A stretch of DNA of 64,000 nt from contig NZ_JAUFPR010000004.1 of the NCBI RefSeq assembly GCF_030409325.1, positions 729,548-793,547 on the forward strand, written 5' to 3'. This DNA is from Mucilaginibacter aquaedulcis. GTDB taxonomy: Bacteria; Bacteroidota; Bacteroidia; Sphingobacteriales; Sphingobacteriaceae. This document shows, piece after piece, positions 51,956 to 60,860 of the stretch. The notes below the pieces were generated by a model, which had not been told where the DNA came from, ran no database searches, and saw only the letters and a program-made list of their open reading frames with translations. Both the position numbers and the translations under genes were made by a program. Numbering within the stretch: the first letter of the stretch is position 1; each line of letters opens with the position of its first letter.

Positions 51956-52852
51956 CTAATTCATTGACCGGTATTCATTTGGTGTATGTCCTACCCGCTT
52001 TTTAAATACGCGTGCAAAGTGCTGCGGATACTTAAACCCCAGCTCACCGGCGATCTGATTAATGGTTTTGTTACCGTCAAAGATCTTTTCTTTGGCCACA
52101 TCGATCAGTTTTGACTGGATATATTCCTGAGCGGTTTTACCGGTCTCTTTTTTTACCAGGTCACCAAAATAATTAGACGATAAATTCAATTGCTCTGCGC
52201 ACCAGGTAACCGAGGGCAAGCCTACAATCTCCGGTTTATCTGATTCAAAATATTCGTTCAGCAGGTTTTCAAAACGTTCCAGCAAACCCTGGTGTACATT
52301 GTCTCGGGTCATAAACTGGCGGTCATAAAAACGTACGCTATAATCCAGGAACAGTTCGATATTAGCAACGATTAGCCGCTTACTGTGCTTATCTACCCCA
52401 CGCTCCAGTTCATAATCTATTTTGGAAAAGCAATCCAGAACCAGGCTTCTCTCCCGTTCAGAAAGGTGAAGTGCTTCATTAGATTGGTAACCAAAAAATG
52501 TATACTCCTGGATACGTCTGCCCAGTGATGTGCCATGTATAAGGTCAGCATGAAATGCCAGGGCATGGCCTTTAGGCTGATAAATATCATCATTGTCATT
52601 AGAGCCTGCTACCTGCCCCGGCGCAAGGAATACCAAAGTACCTTCCTGGTAGTCATAAGTATCGCGGCCATACACCAGGTCACCGCATTTTACATCTTTT
52701 AAGAAAACGATGTAAAAGCCGAAATACATTTTTGACAGACTTCTCGGAGCTGCTTTTGACAGATCGACCACGCTCACCAAAGGGTGTTTCGTCTCGTTGT
52801 TATTAAAGATGTTGTAATCGTTAATCGAATCAAAGCGGCGCATCTTTTCCAT
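51956..52852 (-). CDS. AraC family regulator of the oxidoreductase cluster
   Basis: A 298-residue AraC protein from ATG 52852 (MEKMRRFDSIND); a GTG at 52909 in frame would add 19 residues. The C-terminal half has two helix-turn-helices (VTWCAEQLNLSSNYFGDLVK and INQIAGELGFKYPQHFARVF, ending GHTPNEYRSMN). The N-terminal domain resembles a cupin (VFLKDVKCGDLVYGRDTYD). It is divergent from the esterase gene, and a 37-bp direct repeat is found between them and again at 54666, a likely binding site. This recalls the AraC-type YqhC with aldehyde reductases in E. coli; analogy only. Confidence 0.87.
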   Translation of the reverse strand: MEKMRRFDSINDYNIFNNNETKHPLVSVVDLSKAAPRSLSKMYFGFYIVFLKDVKCGDLVYGRDTYDYQEGTLVFLAPGQVAGSNDNDDIYQPKGHALAFHADLIHGTSLGRRIQEYTFFGYQSNEALHLSERERSLVLDCFSKIDYELERGVDKHSKRLIVANIELFLDYSVRFYDRQFMTRDNVHQGLLERFENLLNEYFESDKPEIVGLPSVTWCAEQLNLSSNYFGDLVKKETGKTAQEYIQSKLIDVAKEKIFDGNKTINQIAGELGFKYPQHFARVFKKRVGHTPNEYRSMN

Positions 52853-52914
52853 AGCTATTTCTTTATATCCGAATTTACGGTAATTATTAACGTACTGATG
52901 CTCAATCACTCGAA

Positions 52915-52951
52915 ATCAGTAATAATGGTAGAAACATCCGTAATATGTATC
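52915..52951 (+). promoter_or_regulatory. 37-bp direct repeat copy 1, candidate AraC site
   Basis: ATCAGTAATAATGGTAGA, then 5 variable bases, CCGTAAT, 3 variable bases, TATC. An equally spaced copy (31 of 37 bases identical by eye) stands at 54666-54702. This copy lies 63 bp before the AraC start and about 100 bp before the esterase start. Confidence 0.7.
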
Positions 52952-53052
52952 ATATCAACACGGATAAAAGGTTACAATTTTGTATAGGTTCAGTCTGTAG
53001 AGCCGGCGTTTGTCTTCCTACGAAACACTTTTAAATTGTTAAACCAATCACC

Positions 53053-54666
53053 ATGAATAAAATTTTATCAGGGCTTATTTTCCTGTTCGCCCTTTCTGCC
53101 CAGGCGCAGAATAATACAAGTCCAACATCCGGGCCTTTGGTACATGTTGCCTCAGGTACGCTAAAAGGTATAACAGAAGGAAACGTTTCCAGTTTTAAAG
53201 GCATTCCTTTTGCAGCTGCCCCTGTCGGCCCATTGCGCTGGCGTGCCCCGCAGCCATTTCCAGCCTGGCAAGGCGAACGCGATGCTACTAAATATGGAGC
53301 AGACTGCGCCCAAATGGGCTGGCCGCGTAACGGCACGGAGATCTCAAAAACATCTTCTGAAGATTGTCTTTTTCTAAATGTATGGAAACCGGCAAATGCT
53401 AAAGTTGGTGCCCATCTTCCGGTAATGGCCTGGATACATGGCGGTGGCTTTGTTGCAGGCAGCGGAAATCAGGACGATTTTAACGGCATATCATTTACCG
53501 ATAAAGGTGTGTTGCTGGTAACTATCAATTACCGCTTAGGGCGGCTTGGTTTCTTCGCCTTTCCTGCATTAAGTAAAGAGCATCCCGAGGAAGCCAAAGG
53601 CAATTATGCTTATATGGATCAGATCGCGGCGCTTAAATGGATCAAACAAAACATTGCGGCATTTGGCGGTGATCCTAAAAATGTTACCATATTCGGCGAG
53701 TCTGCCGGAGGGGTATCGGTTCAATCGCTTTTAACTATACCAAGTGCGAGGGGTTTGTTTCAAAAGGCAATTGTGGAATCAGGCGGTGGCCGCGACGGTG
53801 TATTAACCGGTCGCCCCATTGATAAGGAAAACGCTGACACTTACTATCCTGTGTCAGCAGAAACCATCGGAATTAACTTTGCTAAAAAGCACGGCATCCA
53901 GAGAACGGATGCCGCTGCACTGGAAAAACTCCGCTCATTAAGCGTCTCAGAGATCGTCGATGGCGGGCAGGAAACTGATGGTCAAAGTGGCACGCCCATA
54001 TATTCGGGCCCTATACTTGACGGAAAATTAGTTACCGAAACGGCCCAGAGTGCTTATAATGGTGGCCGGGCACCCAAAATCCCCTTAATGATAGGCTCTA
54101 ATAGCGCCGAGGTTCCTGCCGGATTCGTTAACGCCAGATCAAAAGATTCTTTGCTTAATTTATTCGGGAATATGAAAAACGAAGCCAAAGCTGTTTACGA
54201 TCCCGACGGTGCAACAGAATTTCCAAAAATGCTTTCGTTCGTCAATACAGATAAAGTATGGGCAGAGCCGGCAAGGTTTACCGCCAGGGCCATTACCGCT
54301 AAAGGCGCGCCGGCATACATTTACTTGTTCTCCTACGTGTCGCCTTCCATGCAACAGTGGATGCGCTATGGTGCGGGACACGCATCGGAGATCGCTTACG
54401 CATTTGATAACCTGGTTAGCAGGAACGGTGCGACTATAGCGCCCAAAGACAGAGAGGTTGCCAAGATCATGAATACCTACTGGACAAATTTTGCTAAAAC
54501 AGGGAACCCCAATGGTGAAGATCTTCCAAAATGGCCGGTTTATGACCCAATACAGAATGAGTTAATTGAATTTCAATCAGATGGTACGGCTATGGGTAAG
54601 CCTGATCCAAAAAAAACGAGGCTGGATGTGATCGAAAAAGCTGTTACATCGGGCAATCTGCATTAA
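53053..54666 (+). CDS. secreted type B carboxylesterase
   Basis: The 537-residue protein has a signal peptide (MNKILSGLIFLFALSAQAQN), an oxyanion-hole HGGGF, the nucleophile S217 in GESAGGVS and a catalytic histidine H443 in YGAGHASEIAYAF, with a disulfide-type cysteine region ADCAQMG...SEDCLFLNVW. Type B carboxylesterases hydrolyse esters, here in the periplasm or outside. It is the first gene of the plus-strand redox cluster, divergent from the AraC regulator, with the candidate site between. The substrate is unknown. Length and motifs are normal, so it is probably active. Confidence 0.9.
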   Translation: MNKILSGLIFLFALSAQAQNNTSPTSGPLVHVASGTLKGITEGNVSSFKGIPFAAAPVGPLRWRAPQPFPAWQGERDATKYGADCAQMGWPRNGTEISKTSSEDCLFLNVWKPANAKVGAHLPVMAWIHGGGFVAGSGNQDDFNGISFTDKGVLLVTINYRLGRLGFFAFPALSKEHPEEAKGNYAYMDQIAALKWIKQNIAAFGGDPKNVTIFGESAGGVSVQSLLTIPSARGLFQKAIVESGGGRDGVLTGRPIDKENADTYYPVSAETIGINFAKKHGIQRTDAAALEKLRSLSVSEIVDGGQETDGQSGTPIYSGPILDGKLVTETAQSAYNGGRAPKIPLMIGSNSAEVPAGFVNARSKDSLLNLFGNMKNEAKAVYDPDGATEFPKMLSFVNTDKVWAEPARFTARAITAKGAPAYIYLFSYVSPSMQQWMRYGAGHASEIAYAFDNLVSRNGATIAPKDREVAKIMNTYWTNFAKTGNPNGEDLPKWPVYDPIQNELIEFQSDGTAMGKPDPKKTRLDVIEKAVTSGNLH

Positions 54667-54702
54667 TCAGTAATAATGGTAGATATCCCCGTAATCTATA
54701 TC
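54666..54702 (+). promoter_or_regulatory. 37-bp direct repeat copy 2, candidate AraC site
   Basis: It has the same layout as the copy at 52915: ATCAGTAATAATGGTAGA, CCGTAAT at offset 23, TATC at offset 33. It begins at the stop codon of the esterase and ends 55 bp before the first aldo/keto reductase, implying a second promoter there. Confidence 0.7.
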
Positions 54703-54757
54703 CTGTTTTTTCAGAAACAGGGTATGACCTTTGTATTGATTTAGTAAAGAAGAAATT

Positions 54758-55609
54758 ATGCAAACTGTAAAATTAAATAACGGCGTTGAAATGCCGATCC
54801 TGGGATTCGGCGTATTCCAGGTAACAGATCTGGACGAATGTGAAAGAAGCGTAGTAGATGCAATTGAAAACGGTTATCGCCTAATTGATACTGCACAGTC
54901 CTATATGAACGAAGAAGCGGTTGGTAAAGCAATCAAACGCAGCGGTGTTGCAAGGGAGGAATTATTTATTACAACCAAACTTTGGATACAATCAAACGGC
55001 TACGAAGGAACAAAAAAGGCTTTTGAAACATCCCTGAAAAAATTACAACTGGATTACCTGGATTTATATTTGATCCATCAGCCGTACGGAGATGTGTATG
55101 GCGAGTGGCGGGCATTGGAGGAATTGTATAAAGAGGGCAAAGTCCGCGCTATTGGTGTCAGTAATTTTCAGCCTGACAGATTAATAGACCTGATCATCCA
55201 TAACGAAATCGTACCGGCTGTCAACCAGGTTGAAACGCACCCCTTTCACCAACAGATCGACACCCAACAATTCATGATCGACAATAACGTGCAAATCGAG
55301 AGCTGGGGCCCGTTTGCAGAAGGCAAAAACGATATTTTCAAGAATGAACTCCTGAAGGGTATCGGTGAAAAATACGATAAGTCTATTGCCCAGGTGATCC
55401 TTCGCTGGCTTACCCAAAGAGGCGTTGTTGCTATTCCGAAATCGGTTAAAAAAGAACGCATGGCCGAAAATCTGAACAGTTTGGATTTTAGGCTGACATC
55501 TGATGAAATGGAACAGATAAAAACGCTTGATACTAACGCCAGCCTGTTCTTTGATCATCGTGATCCTAAAATGGTGAAATGGCTTGGTGAACGTGAATTG
55601 AAAGATTAG
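54758..55609 (+). CDS. aldo/keto reductase (DkgA-type)
   Basis: The 283-residue protein has the AKR catalytic tetrad in its usual places: Asp and Tyr in LIDTAQSYMNE, Lys in FITTKLWI, and His in YLDLYLIHQPYG; the end carries the cofactor-binding IPKSVKKERMAENLN. AKRs of this type use NADPH to reduce aldehydes and ketones (for example methylglyoxal) in the cytoplasm. It is the first of three AKRs in the cluster and starts after a second copy of the direct repeat. No signal peptide. The stop is followed 12 bp later by the next AKR. Confidence 0.92.
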   Translation: MQTVKLNNGVEMPILGFGVFQVTDLDECERSVVDAIENGYRLIDTAQSYMNEEAVGKAIKRSGVAREELFITTKLWIQSNGYEGTKKAFETSLKKLQLDYLDLYLIHQPYGDVYGEWRALEELYKEGKVRAIGVSNFQPDRLIDLIIHNEIVPAVNQVETHPFHQQIDTQQFMIDNNVQIESWGPFAEGKNDIFKNELLKGIGEKYDKSIAQVILRWLTQRGVVAIPKSVKKERMAENLNSLDFRLTSDEMEQIKTLDTNASLFFDHRDPKMVKWLGERELKD

Positions 55610-55621
55610 ATATTAAACCAA

Positions 55622-56608
55622 ATGAAAACAAGAAAATTAGGAAGCAGCGGATTAGAAGTTTCAGCCCTTGGATTTGGCTGTATGGGTTTAAGTTTCGGCT
55701 ACGGTCCCGCTACGGATCATAAAGAAGCTGTCAAATTATTACATGCTGCGGTAGAACGCGGTGTAACCTTTTTTGATACAGCCGAAGCTTATGGGCCATT
55801 TGAGAATGAAGAATTGTTAGGCGAAGCCTTAGCACCGCATCGCGACCAATTGGTCATCGCAACTAAATTCGGTTTTAAAGAAGGCAAGCCCGGTTTGGGT
55901 ACTGACAGCCGGCCTGAGCGTATCCGGGAAGTAACGGAGGCTGCTTTAAAGCGCTTGCGAACGGATCATATTGACCTGCTGTACCAGCATCGTGTTGACC
56001 CCAACATCCCAATGGAAGATGTGGCTGGAACCGTGAAGGATTTGATCACTGAAGGTAAAGTAAAGTACTTCGGTCTTTCTGAGGCCGGCGTTGATTCGAT
56101 CCGCCAGGCACACGCCGTACAGCCAGTTACTGCTTTGCAAAGTGAATATTCATTATGGTGGAGGGAACCGGAAGAAGAAATCCTGCCGTTGCTTGAAGAA
56201 CTTGGCATTGGCTTCGTACCGTTCAGTCCCTTGGGTAAAGGTTTTTTAACAGGTGCGATCAATGATAGAACATCCTTTGATAAAACAGATTTTCGCAATA
56301 CAGTACCTCGGTTTTCGGAAGAAAACCGAAAGGCGAACCAAGCCCTGGTTGATAAGCTCACACAGATTGCCAATGATAAAAATGCCACCCCGGCTCAAAT
56401 CGCTTTAGCTTGGCTGTTGGCTCAAAAGCCATGGATTGTACCGATTCCGGGGACAACTAAGCTTCACCGTTTGGAAGAAAACCTTGGAGGCGCGGATATA
56501 ACACTCACAGATAGCGACCTGAATGTGATCAAAGCTGCATTGAATGACATCGAGGTTCAAGGTCATCGTTACTCCGCTGATGCGCAAAAACTATTGGGAC
56601 GCAAATAA
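55622..56608 (+). CDS. aldo/keto reductase
   Basis: The 328-residue protein is a second AKR of a different subfamily, with GLSFGYGPATDHKEA, the catalytic TFFDTAEAYGPFENEELLGE (Asp, Tyr), VIATKFGF (Lys) and LLYQHRVDPNIPMEDVAGT (His). The C-terminus has PIPGTTKLHRLEENLG, the NADPH-binding stretch. It is closely similar to the exported AKR encoded 600 bp downstream (shared RLRTDHIDL, YQHRVDP, EDVAGT), which suggests a duplication. It lies 12 bp after the first AKR and is probably in the same operon. Cytoplasmic. Confidence 0.92.
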   Translation: MKTRKLGSSGLEVSALGFGCMGLSFGYGPATDHKEAVKLLHAAVERGVTFFDTAEAYGPFENEELLGEALAPHRDQLVIATKFGFKEGKPGLGTDSRPERIREVTEAALKRLRTDHIDLLYQHRVDPNIPMEDVAGTVKDLITEGKVKYFGLSEAGVDSIRQAHAVQPVTALQSEYSLWWREPEEEILPLLEELGIGFVPFSPLGKGFLTGAINDRTSFDKTDFRNTVPRFSEENRKANQALVDKLTQIANDKNATPAQIALAWLLAQKPWIVPIPGTTKLHRLEENLGGADITLTDSDLNVIKAALNDIEVQGHRYSADAQKLLGRK

Positions 56609-56698
56609 TAGAAAGAAGGGTGAAGTTACCTGCTCCACCCATATTTTATTTAAATGGAACCGAAACACAATAATTAACACCAATTGACAAACCAAAAA

Positions 56699-57214
56699 AT
56701 GAGACACATGAAAAAATTAATCTTTGCTTTAATCTTGCTAACCTCAGGCATACAACTATGCCAGGCACAGGCCAATCTGCCAAGCGTGGCCAAAACCCCG
56801 ACAAAAGAAGAACAGGAATTACTCGACCTTTCTAAAACTAAGTGGACTTTAATGGCCGATAAAAAGGTTGATGCCCTGAAAGATCTGTTTACCGAAAAAT
56901 GTGTTTTTGTACATATGGGAGGAAGCTGGGGTAAAGACCAGGAATTGAATACCATTAAAGGTGGTTTCATCTGGTATAAAAAAGCGGAGGTTTATGGAGC
57001 ATCGGTAAACATTTTTGGTAATACGGCTATACTTTTAAATGATATCGACCTGTTGGCTGTAGTTGGCGGCAATGAAGTAGTTCATGCTTTTATGGTCACA
57101 GAGGTTTATCTCAAAGAAGACGGCAAATGGAAAATGGGCTCACTTACATTCTCCACATTGATCAGGCCGGTTAAAATGGCCGGCGCACCTGCTACGCCAC
57201 CACAACAACATTAA
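56699..57214 (+). CDS. NTF2-like (SnoaL/DUF4440) exported protein
   Basis: A 171-residue protein from ATG 56699 (ATG 56708 also possible; a TTG at 56684 is less likely). It has a signal peptide (LIFALILLTSGIQLCQAQ) and then a cone-shaped NTF2-like domain: KTKWTLMADKKVDALKDLFT, CVFVHMGGSWGK, a central ASVNIFGNTAILLNDIDLLA and KWKMGSLTFSTLI. NTF2-like proteins may bind small molecules or isomerise substrates; the role here is unknown. It sits between two AKR genes. The end is proline-rich and short. Confidence 0.85.
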   Translation: MRHMKKLIFALILLTSGIQLCQAQANLPSVAKTPTKEEQELLDLSKTKWTLMADKKVDALKDLFTEKCVFVHMGGSWGKDQELNTIKGGFIWYKKAEVYGASVNIFGNTAILLNDIDLLAVVGGNEVVHAFMVTEVYLKEDGKWKMGSLTFSTLIRPVKMAGAPATPPQQH

Positions 57215-57232
57215 CATTTAACTAAACGAATT

Positions 57233-58360
57233 ATGAACCGTCGTAACCTTTTAAAATCAGGCCTGGCCATTGCCGGTGGCGCTTTGCTGGCCTCAAATGC
57301 TGTTGCCGGTACCATCATTTCTGAAACGGATGCGCCAATCGTCGGCCCAGGAAAGCGCAAACTTGGTGGTAAACTGGAAGTGTCAAGTATAGGACTCGGC
57401 GTACAGAACATGAGCCGGACCTATCAAACCACCATCCCATCGAGGCCTCAGATGATTGACATCATTCGAAAAGCTTATGATAATGGCATAACCTTATTTG
57501 ATACGGCAGAAGCTTACGGGCCTTTTGAATGCGAAAAGATCCTGGGTGAAGCAGTTTCATCGTTCCGGAACAAGATCGTCATAGAAACCAAGTTTGGCTG
57601 GGATATTGACCCGGAGACCGGCCGGATGCGCGGTGGCTTAAACAGCAAACCTGACCATATTAAAACGGCTATTGAGGGAATGCTGAAACGGTTACGGACT
57701 GACCATATTGACCTGGTATATCAGCACCGGGTTGATCCTAATGTGCCAATCGAAGATGTAGCGGGCACACTTAAAGATCTTATTCAACAAGGAAAAATTT
57801 TGCATTATGGGCTTTCAGAACCAGGTCCCGAAACAGTAAGGCGGGCACACGCCGTCCATCCGGTTACGGCGATTCAAAATGAATACTCGCTGCTATGGCG
57901 CGGGCCTGAACAAACAATTATCCCCCTTTGTCAGGAACTGGGTATTGGCTTTGTTTGCTGGAGCCCCCTTGGCGTCGGTTTTTTAACCGGTGCTATTGAT
58001 GGAAATACGGGTTTTGCACCTGGTGATATCCGTGGCATGGAAACCCGTTTTTCAAGAGAGAATATCGGTAAGAATATGCCGCTTGTGGAATTGCTTAAGA
58101 AATGGGCGATGCAAAAAAATGCGACTCCCGGCCAGGTATCACTGGCATGGCTTTCGGCGCAAAAGCCATGGATCGTGCCGATCCCCGGAACAACCCAGAT
58201 GGCACACATGCTCGAAAACGTGGGTGCCGCGCAAATTCATTTCAGTAATGCGGAGCTAACCCAGTTTAATACGGAATTGGCAGCAATTAAAGTGGAAGGT
58301 GAGCGGCTGCCGCCGTTTGTACTCGCGTTATCGGGCGTAGAAGCGGTTGCAAAAAAATAA
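57233..58360 (+). CDS. aldo/keto reductase with Tat signal peptide
   Basis: The 375-residue protein starts with a twin-arginine signal (MNRRNLLKSGLAIAGGALLA) followed by an AKR domain similar to the 328-residue gene upstream, with TLFDTAEAYGPFECEKILGE, ETKFGW and DLVYQHRVDPNVPIEDVAGT. Tat export in folded form could carry a bound NADP(H), but a periplasmic pool of NADPH is not expected, so its electron source is unclear. A lipoprotein flavodoxin is encoded directly after it. I infer an exported AKR of unusual redox partner; the alternative is that the signal is not used. Confidence 0.9.
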   Translation: MNRRNLLKSGLAIAGGALLASNAVAGTIISETDAPIVGPGKRKLGGKLEVSSIGLGVQNMSRTYQTTIPSRPQMIDIIRKAYDNGITLFDTAEAYGPFECEKILGEAVSSFRNKIVIETKFGWDIDPETGRMRGGLNSKPDHIKTAIEGMLKRLRTDHIDLVYQHRVDPNVPIEDVAGTLKDLIQQGKILHYGLSEPGPETVRRAHAVHPVTAIQNEYSLLWRGPEQTIIPLCQELGIGFVCWSPLGVGFLTGAIDGNTGFAPGDIRGMETRFSRENIGKNMPLVELLKKWAMQKNATPGQVSLAWLSAQKPWIVPIPGTTQMAHMLENVGAAQIHFSNAELTQFNTELAAIKVEGERLPPFVLALSGVEAVAKK

Positions 58361-58370
58361 ATTGATGTTT

Positions 58371-58970
58371 ATGAAAAAGGTCATCGTTTACTGTCTTCTT
58401 ATCTGTTTGTGTACCATGACATCATGTTCTAAGGCGCAGCCAACGACAGCAAAAAAGATCCTGATCGTTTACCTCACACGAACCAAAAATACAGAGGCAG
58501 TAGCCCGGATGATCCAAAAAAACGTTGGAGGGAAGTTGGTTGCCCTTGAATTAGTTAATCCTTATCCTGCGGATTACCGTGCCCATGTGGCGCAGATGGT
58601 TCGGGAAAACCGGGATAATTTCTTACCACCGCTCAAAACAAAGATCGACAGCATCGGCAAATACGACATCGTATTTGTAGGCTTTCCCACCTGGGACATG
58701 AAAATACCGCCGCCAATCAAGACATTTCTGAAGCAATATGATTTGAGCGGTAAAACAGTCGTACCATTTAACACCAACGCCGGTTATGGAGTAGGCAGCG
58801 GCTTTGAAACAGTAAAAGAATTATGTCCCAAGAGTAAAGTACTGGAAGGTTATTCTACAAAAGGTGGAATAGAAAGGGATGGGATCTTATTTGTTATGAA
58901 AGATGATAAAGAAAGACAGGTAAACGCTGAAGTGCAAGAGTGGCTGAAAAAGATAGGTTTGATTAAATAA
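58371..58970 (+). CDS. flavodoxin-like lipoprotein
   Basis: A 199-residue protein from ATG 58371 (ATG 58365 also fits; a TTG at 58347 would overlap the upstream gene). A lipoprotein signal (VIVYCLLICLCTMTSC) is followed by a flavodoxin fold: ILIVYLTRTKNTEAVARMI (phosphate loop T-R-T-K-N-T), VFVGFPTWDMKIPPPI, and FNTNAGYGVGSGF. Flavodoxins carry FMN and shuttle one or two electrons; they are normally cytoplasmic, so a periplasmic lipid-anchored one is unusual. It may serve the Tat-exported AKR beside it (inference). Confidence 0.87.
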   Translation: MKKVIVYCLLICLCTMTSCSKAQPTTAKKILIVYLTRTKNTEAVARMIQKNVGGKLVALELVNPYPADYRAHVAQMVRENRDNFLPPLKTKIDSIGKYDIVFVGFPTWDMKIPPPIKTFLKQYDLSGKTVVPFNTNAGYGVGSGFETVKELCPKSKVLEGYSTKGGIERDGILFVMKDDKERQVNAEVQEWLKKIGLIK

Positions 58971-58979
58971 ATGAGCTGA

Positions 58980-59624
58980 ATGAACATACTAATATTAGGG
59001 GCGGCGGGACAGATCGGACAATTGCTTACCGATGAACTACTTGCCCGGACAGAATATAACCTTGTTTTATACGCAAAAAACGCAAACAGAAGATTGAGCG
59101 GAAGCAATCCGGAGCGTATAAAGATTGTAGCCGGAGATTTTAAGGATACCAAAACATTGGTTAAGGCGATGGAAAACATCGATATCGTTTACATTAATGA
59201 TATGGGTGATGATCAGTCAACCCAATCCATAATCGAAGCTATGGATAAACATAAGATAAAACGGGTGATCGCAGCCTCTGTTCTTGGTATCTATGATGAA
59301 GTTCCGGGCGCTTTTGGCCGGTGGAATAAGATGATGGTTGGCAGCGGTCAGCGGATGCAAAAGCAGATCAGGTCCGCTCAGAAATTGGAAAAATCTGGCC
59401 TGGACTATACTTTACTAAGATTGACATGGCTTTATGATCAGCAGGGAAACAACAACTATGTACTTGTGCCTATGGGAGAACCGTTTAAAGAGACCCAGGT
59501 TACACGGGAAGCTGTTACACAGGCAATAACCGATATCATTACGTCGCCTGACGACAAATATATCAGGCAAAGTTTTGGGATAGGTGAACCTGGCACACAA
59601 TGGGATAAACCTTCCTTTTATTAA
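58980..59624 (+). CDS. NAD(P)-binding protein (NmrA/SDR-like)
   Basis: The 214-residue protein starts with a Rossmann glycine motif (MNILILGAAGQIGQLLTDEL), then IDIVYINDMG, KIKRVIAASVLGIYDEVPGA and LDYTLLRLTWLYD, as in atypical SDR/NmrA-like proteins that bind NAD(P)H, often as reductases or redox sensors. There is no signal peptide, so it is cytoplasmic. It follows the flavodoxin by 9 bp. Typical SDR catalytic YxxxK is not clear, so a binding or isomerase role is possible. Confidence 0.88.
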   Translation: MNILILGAAGQIGQLLTDELLARTEYNLVLYAKNANRRLSGSNPERIKIVAGDFKDTKTLVKAMENIDIVYINDMGDDQSTQSIIEAMDKHKIKRVIAASVLGIYDEVPGAFGRWNKMMVGSGQRMQKQIRSAQKLEKSGLDYTLLRLTWLYDQQGNNNYVLVPMGEPFKETQVTREAVTQAITDIITSPDDKYIRQSFGIGEPGTQWDKPSFY

Positions 59625-59672
59625 TATAAAGAATCCGCTAAAATTAATAGCGGATACTGAATTGGAATTAAC

Positions 59673-60731
59673 ATGAAAAAAATATCGCTGATCATAGCAA
59701 CTGCAATCTCAACAGGGACAACCATGGTAAATGCGCAATCAACTCAAAAAGGGTATCAATCCAATCCCTATACCCTGGTATACGAAGGAGCGATTACAAA
59801 AAATGAAGCAGGAAAAGTAAACATCCATCCAGTAAGCTATAAACTCAACGGGGTAAATATTTCTGCTAATGTTTACACCCCGGCCGATTATGATCCTTCT
59901 AGGAAATACCCTGCAATAACGGTTGCTCACCCAAATGGTGGTATAAAAGAGCAAACCGCCGGGCTATACGCGCAGCGTTTAGCCGAAGCTGGTTATATAA
60001 CGATTGCTGCCGATGCGGCTTACCAGGGAGCGAGCGGCGGAGAGCCGCGCCATACAGATAAACCTTTCTACCGGACGGATGACATCCATGGCATGGCTGA
60101 TTTTATAAGCCGATACCCTGGAGTAGATACCAACAGGGTTGGTGCTTTTGGTATCTGCGGCGGTGGTGGCTATACTTTAAAAGCGGCCCAGTCTGATAAA
60201 CGGTTTAAAGCAGTGGCAACACTGAGTATGTTCAATTCGGGTGAAGTAAGGCGTAATGGATTTCAAAACTCCCAGTTGGCTACCATTCAGGAACGTCTGA
60301 AAAAAGCGTCAGAAGCTCGCGAACAGGAAGCGGCAGGCGGCAAAATTATCTACGGAGGCGTCGCAAGTATTACAGATGAAGAAATCGCTAAAACGCCGAC
60401 CGATCTCTATCGCGAGGGATACGAATATTACTACCGGACGCACGCCCACCCAAATTCAACTTTCCTATATACCATGAGCAGCATGATGGACCTGATGACC
60501 TGGGATGCCACCGATAATATTGACCTGATCAACCAACCTCTCTTAATGATGGCTGGAAGTAAGGCTGATACAAAATATATGACTGACGAAGCATTCAGCA
60601 AAGCGACAGGAACAAAGAATAAAGAACTTTTTGTAATAGATGGCGCTACACATATTCAAAGTTATTATAAGCAGGAATACGTAGATAAAGCGGTAAGCAA
60701 GCTGGTTGGCTTCTTTGAGAAATATCTTTAA
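59673..60731 (+). CDS. exported alpha/beta hydrolase (dienelactone hydrolase-like)
   Basis: The 352-residue protein has a signal peptide (KKISLIIATAISTGTTMVNAQS), then an alpha/beta hydrolase: PAITVAHPNGGIKEQTAGLY (oxyanion region), nucleophile region GAFGICGGGGYTLKAAQ with Cys in place of Ser, as in dienelactone hydrolases, and a C-terminal KELFVIDGATHIQSYY histidine. It may hydrolyse lactones or esters in the periplasm. It starts 48 bp after the SDR-like gene. The GICGGG nucleophile elbow is the most telling feature. The substrate is unknown. Confidence 0.87.
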   Translation: MKKISLIIATAISTGTTMVNAQSTQKGYQSNPYTLVYEGAITKNEAGKVNIHPVSYKLNGVNISANVYTPADYDPSRKYPAITVAHPNGGIKEQTAGLYAQRLAEAGYITIAADAAYQGASGGEPRHTDKPFYRTDDIHGMADFISRYPGVDTNRVGAFGICGGGGYTLKAAQSDKRFKAVATLSMFNSGEVRRNGFQNSQLATIQERLKKASEAREQEAAGGKIIYGGVASITDEEIAKTPTDLYREGYEYYYRTHAHPNSTFLYTMSSMMDLMTWDATDNIDLINQPLLMMAGSKADTKYMTDEAFSKATGTKNKELFVIDGATHIQSYYKQEYVDKAVSKLVGFFEKYL

Positions 60732-60860
60732 AAATATTCAGCACTAATGAGCAGCTTAAATTGTAATAATATAAAAATGGAATAAATAAGTTTAAAACAC
60801 ATCAAAGTTGTAGCGGCTATTGACAAGGTTGCGATCATATCAACTTTAAAAAAGCTACCT

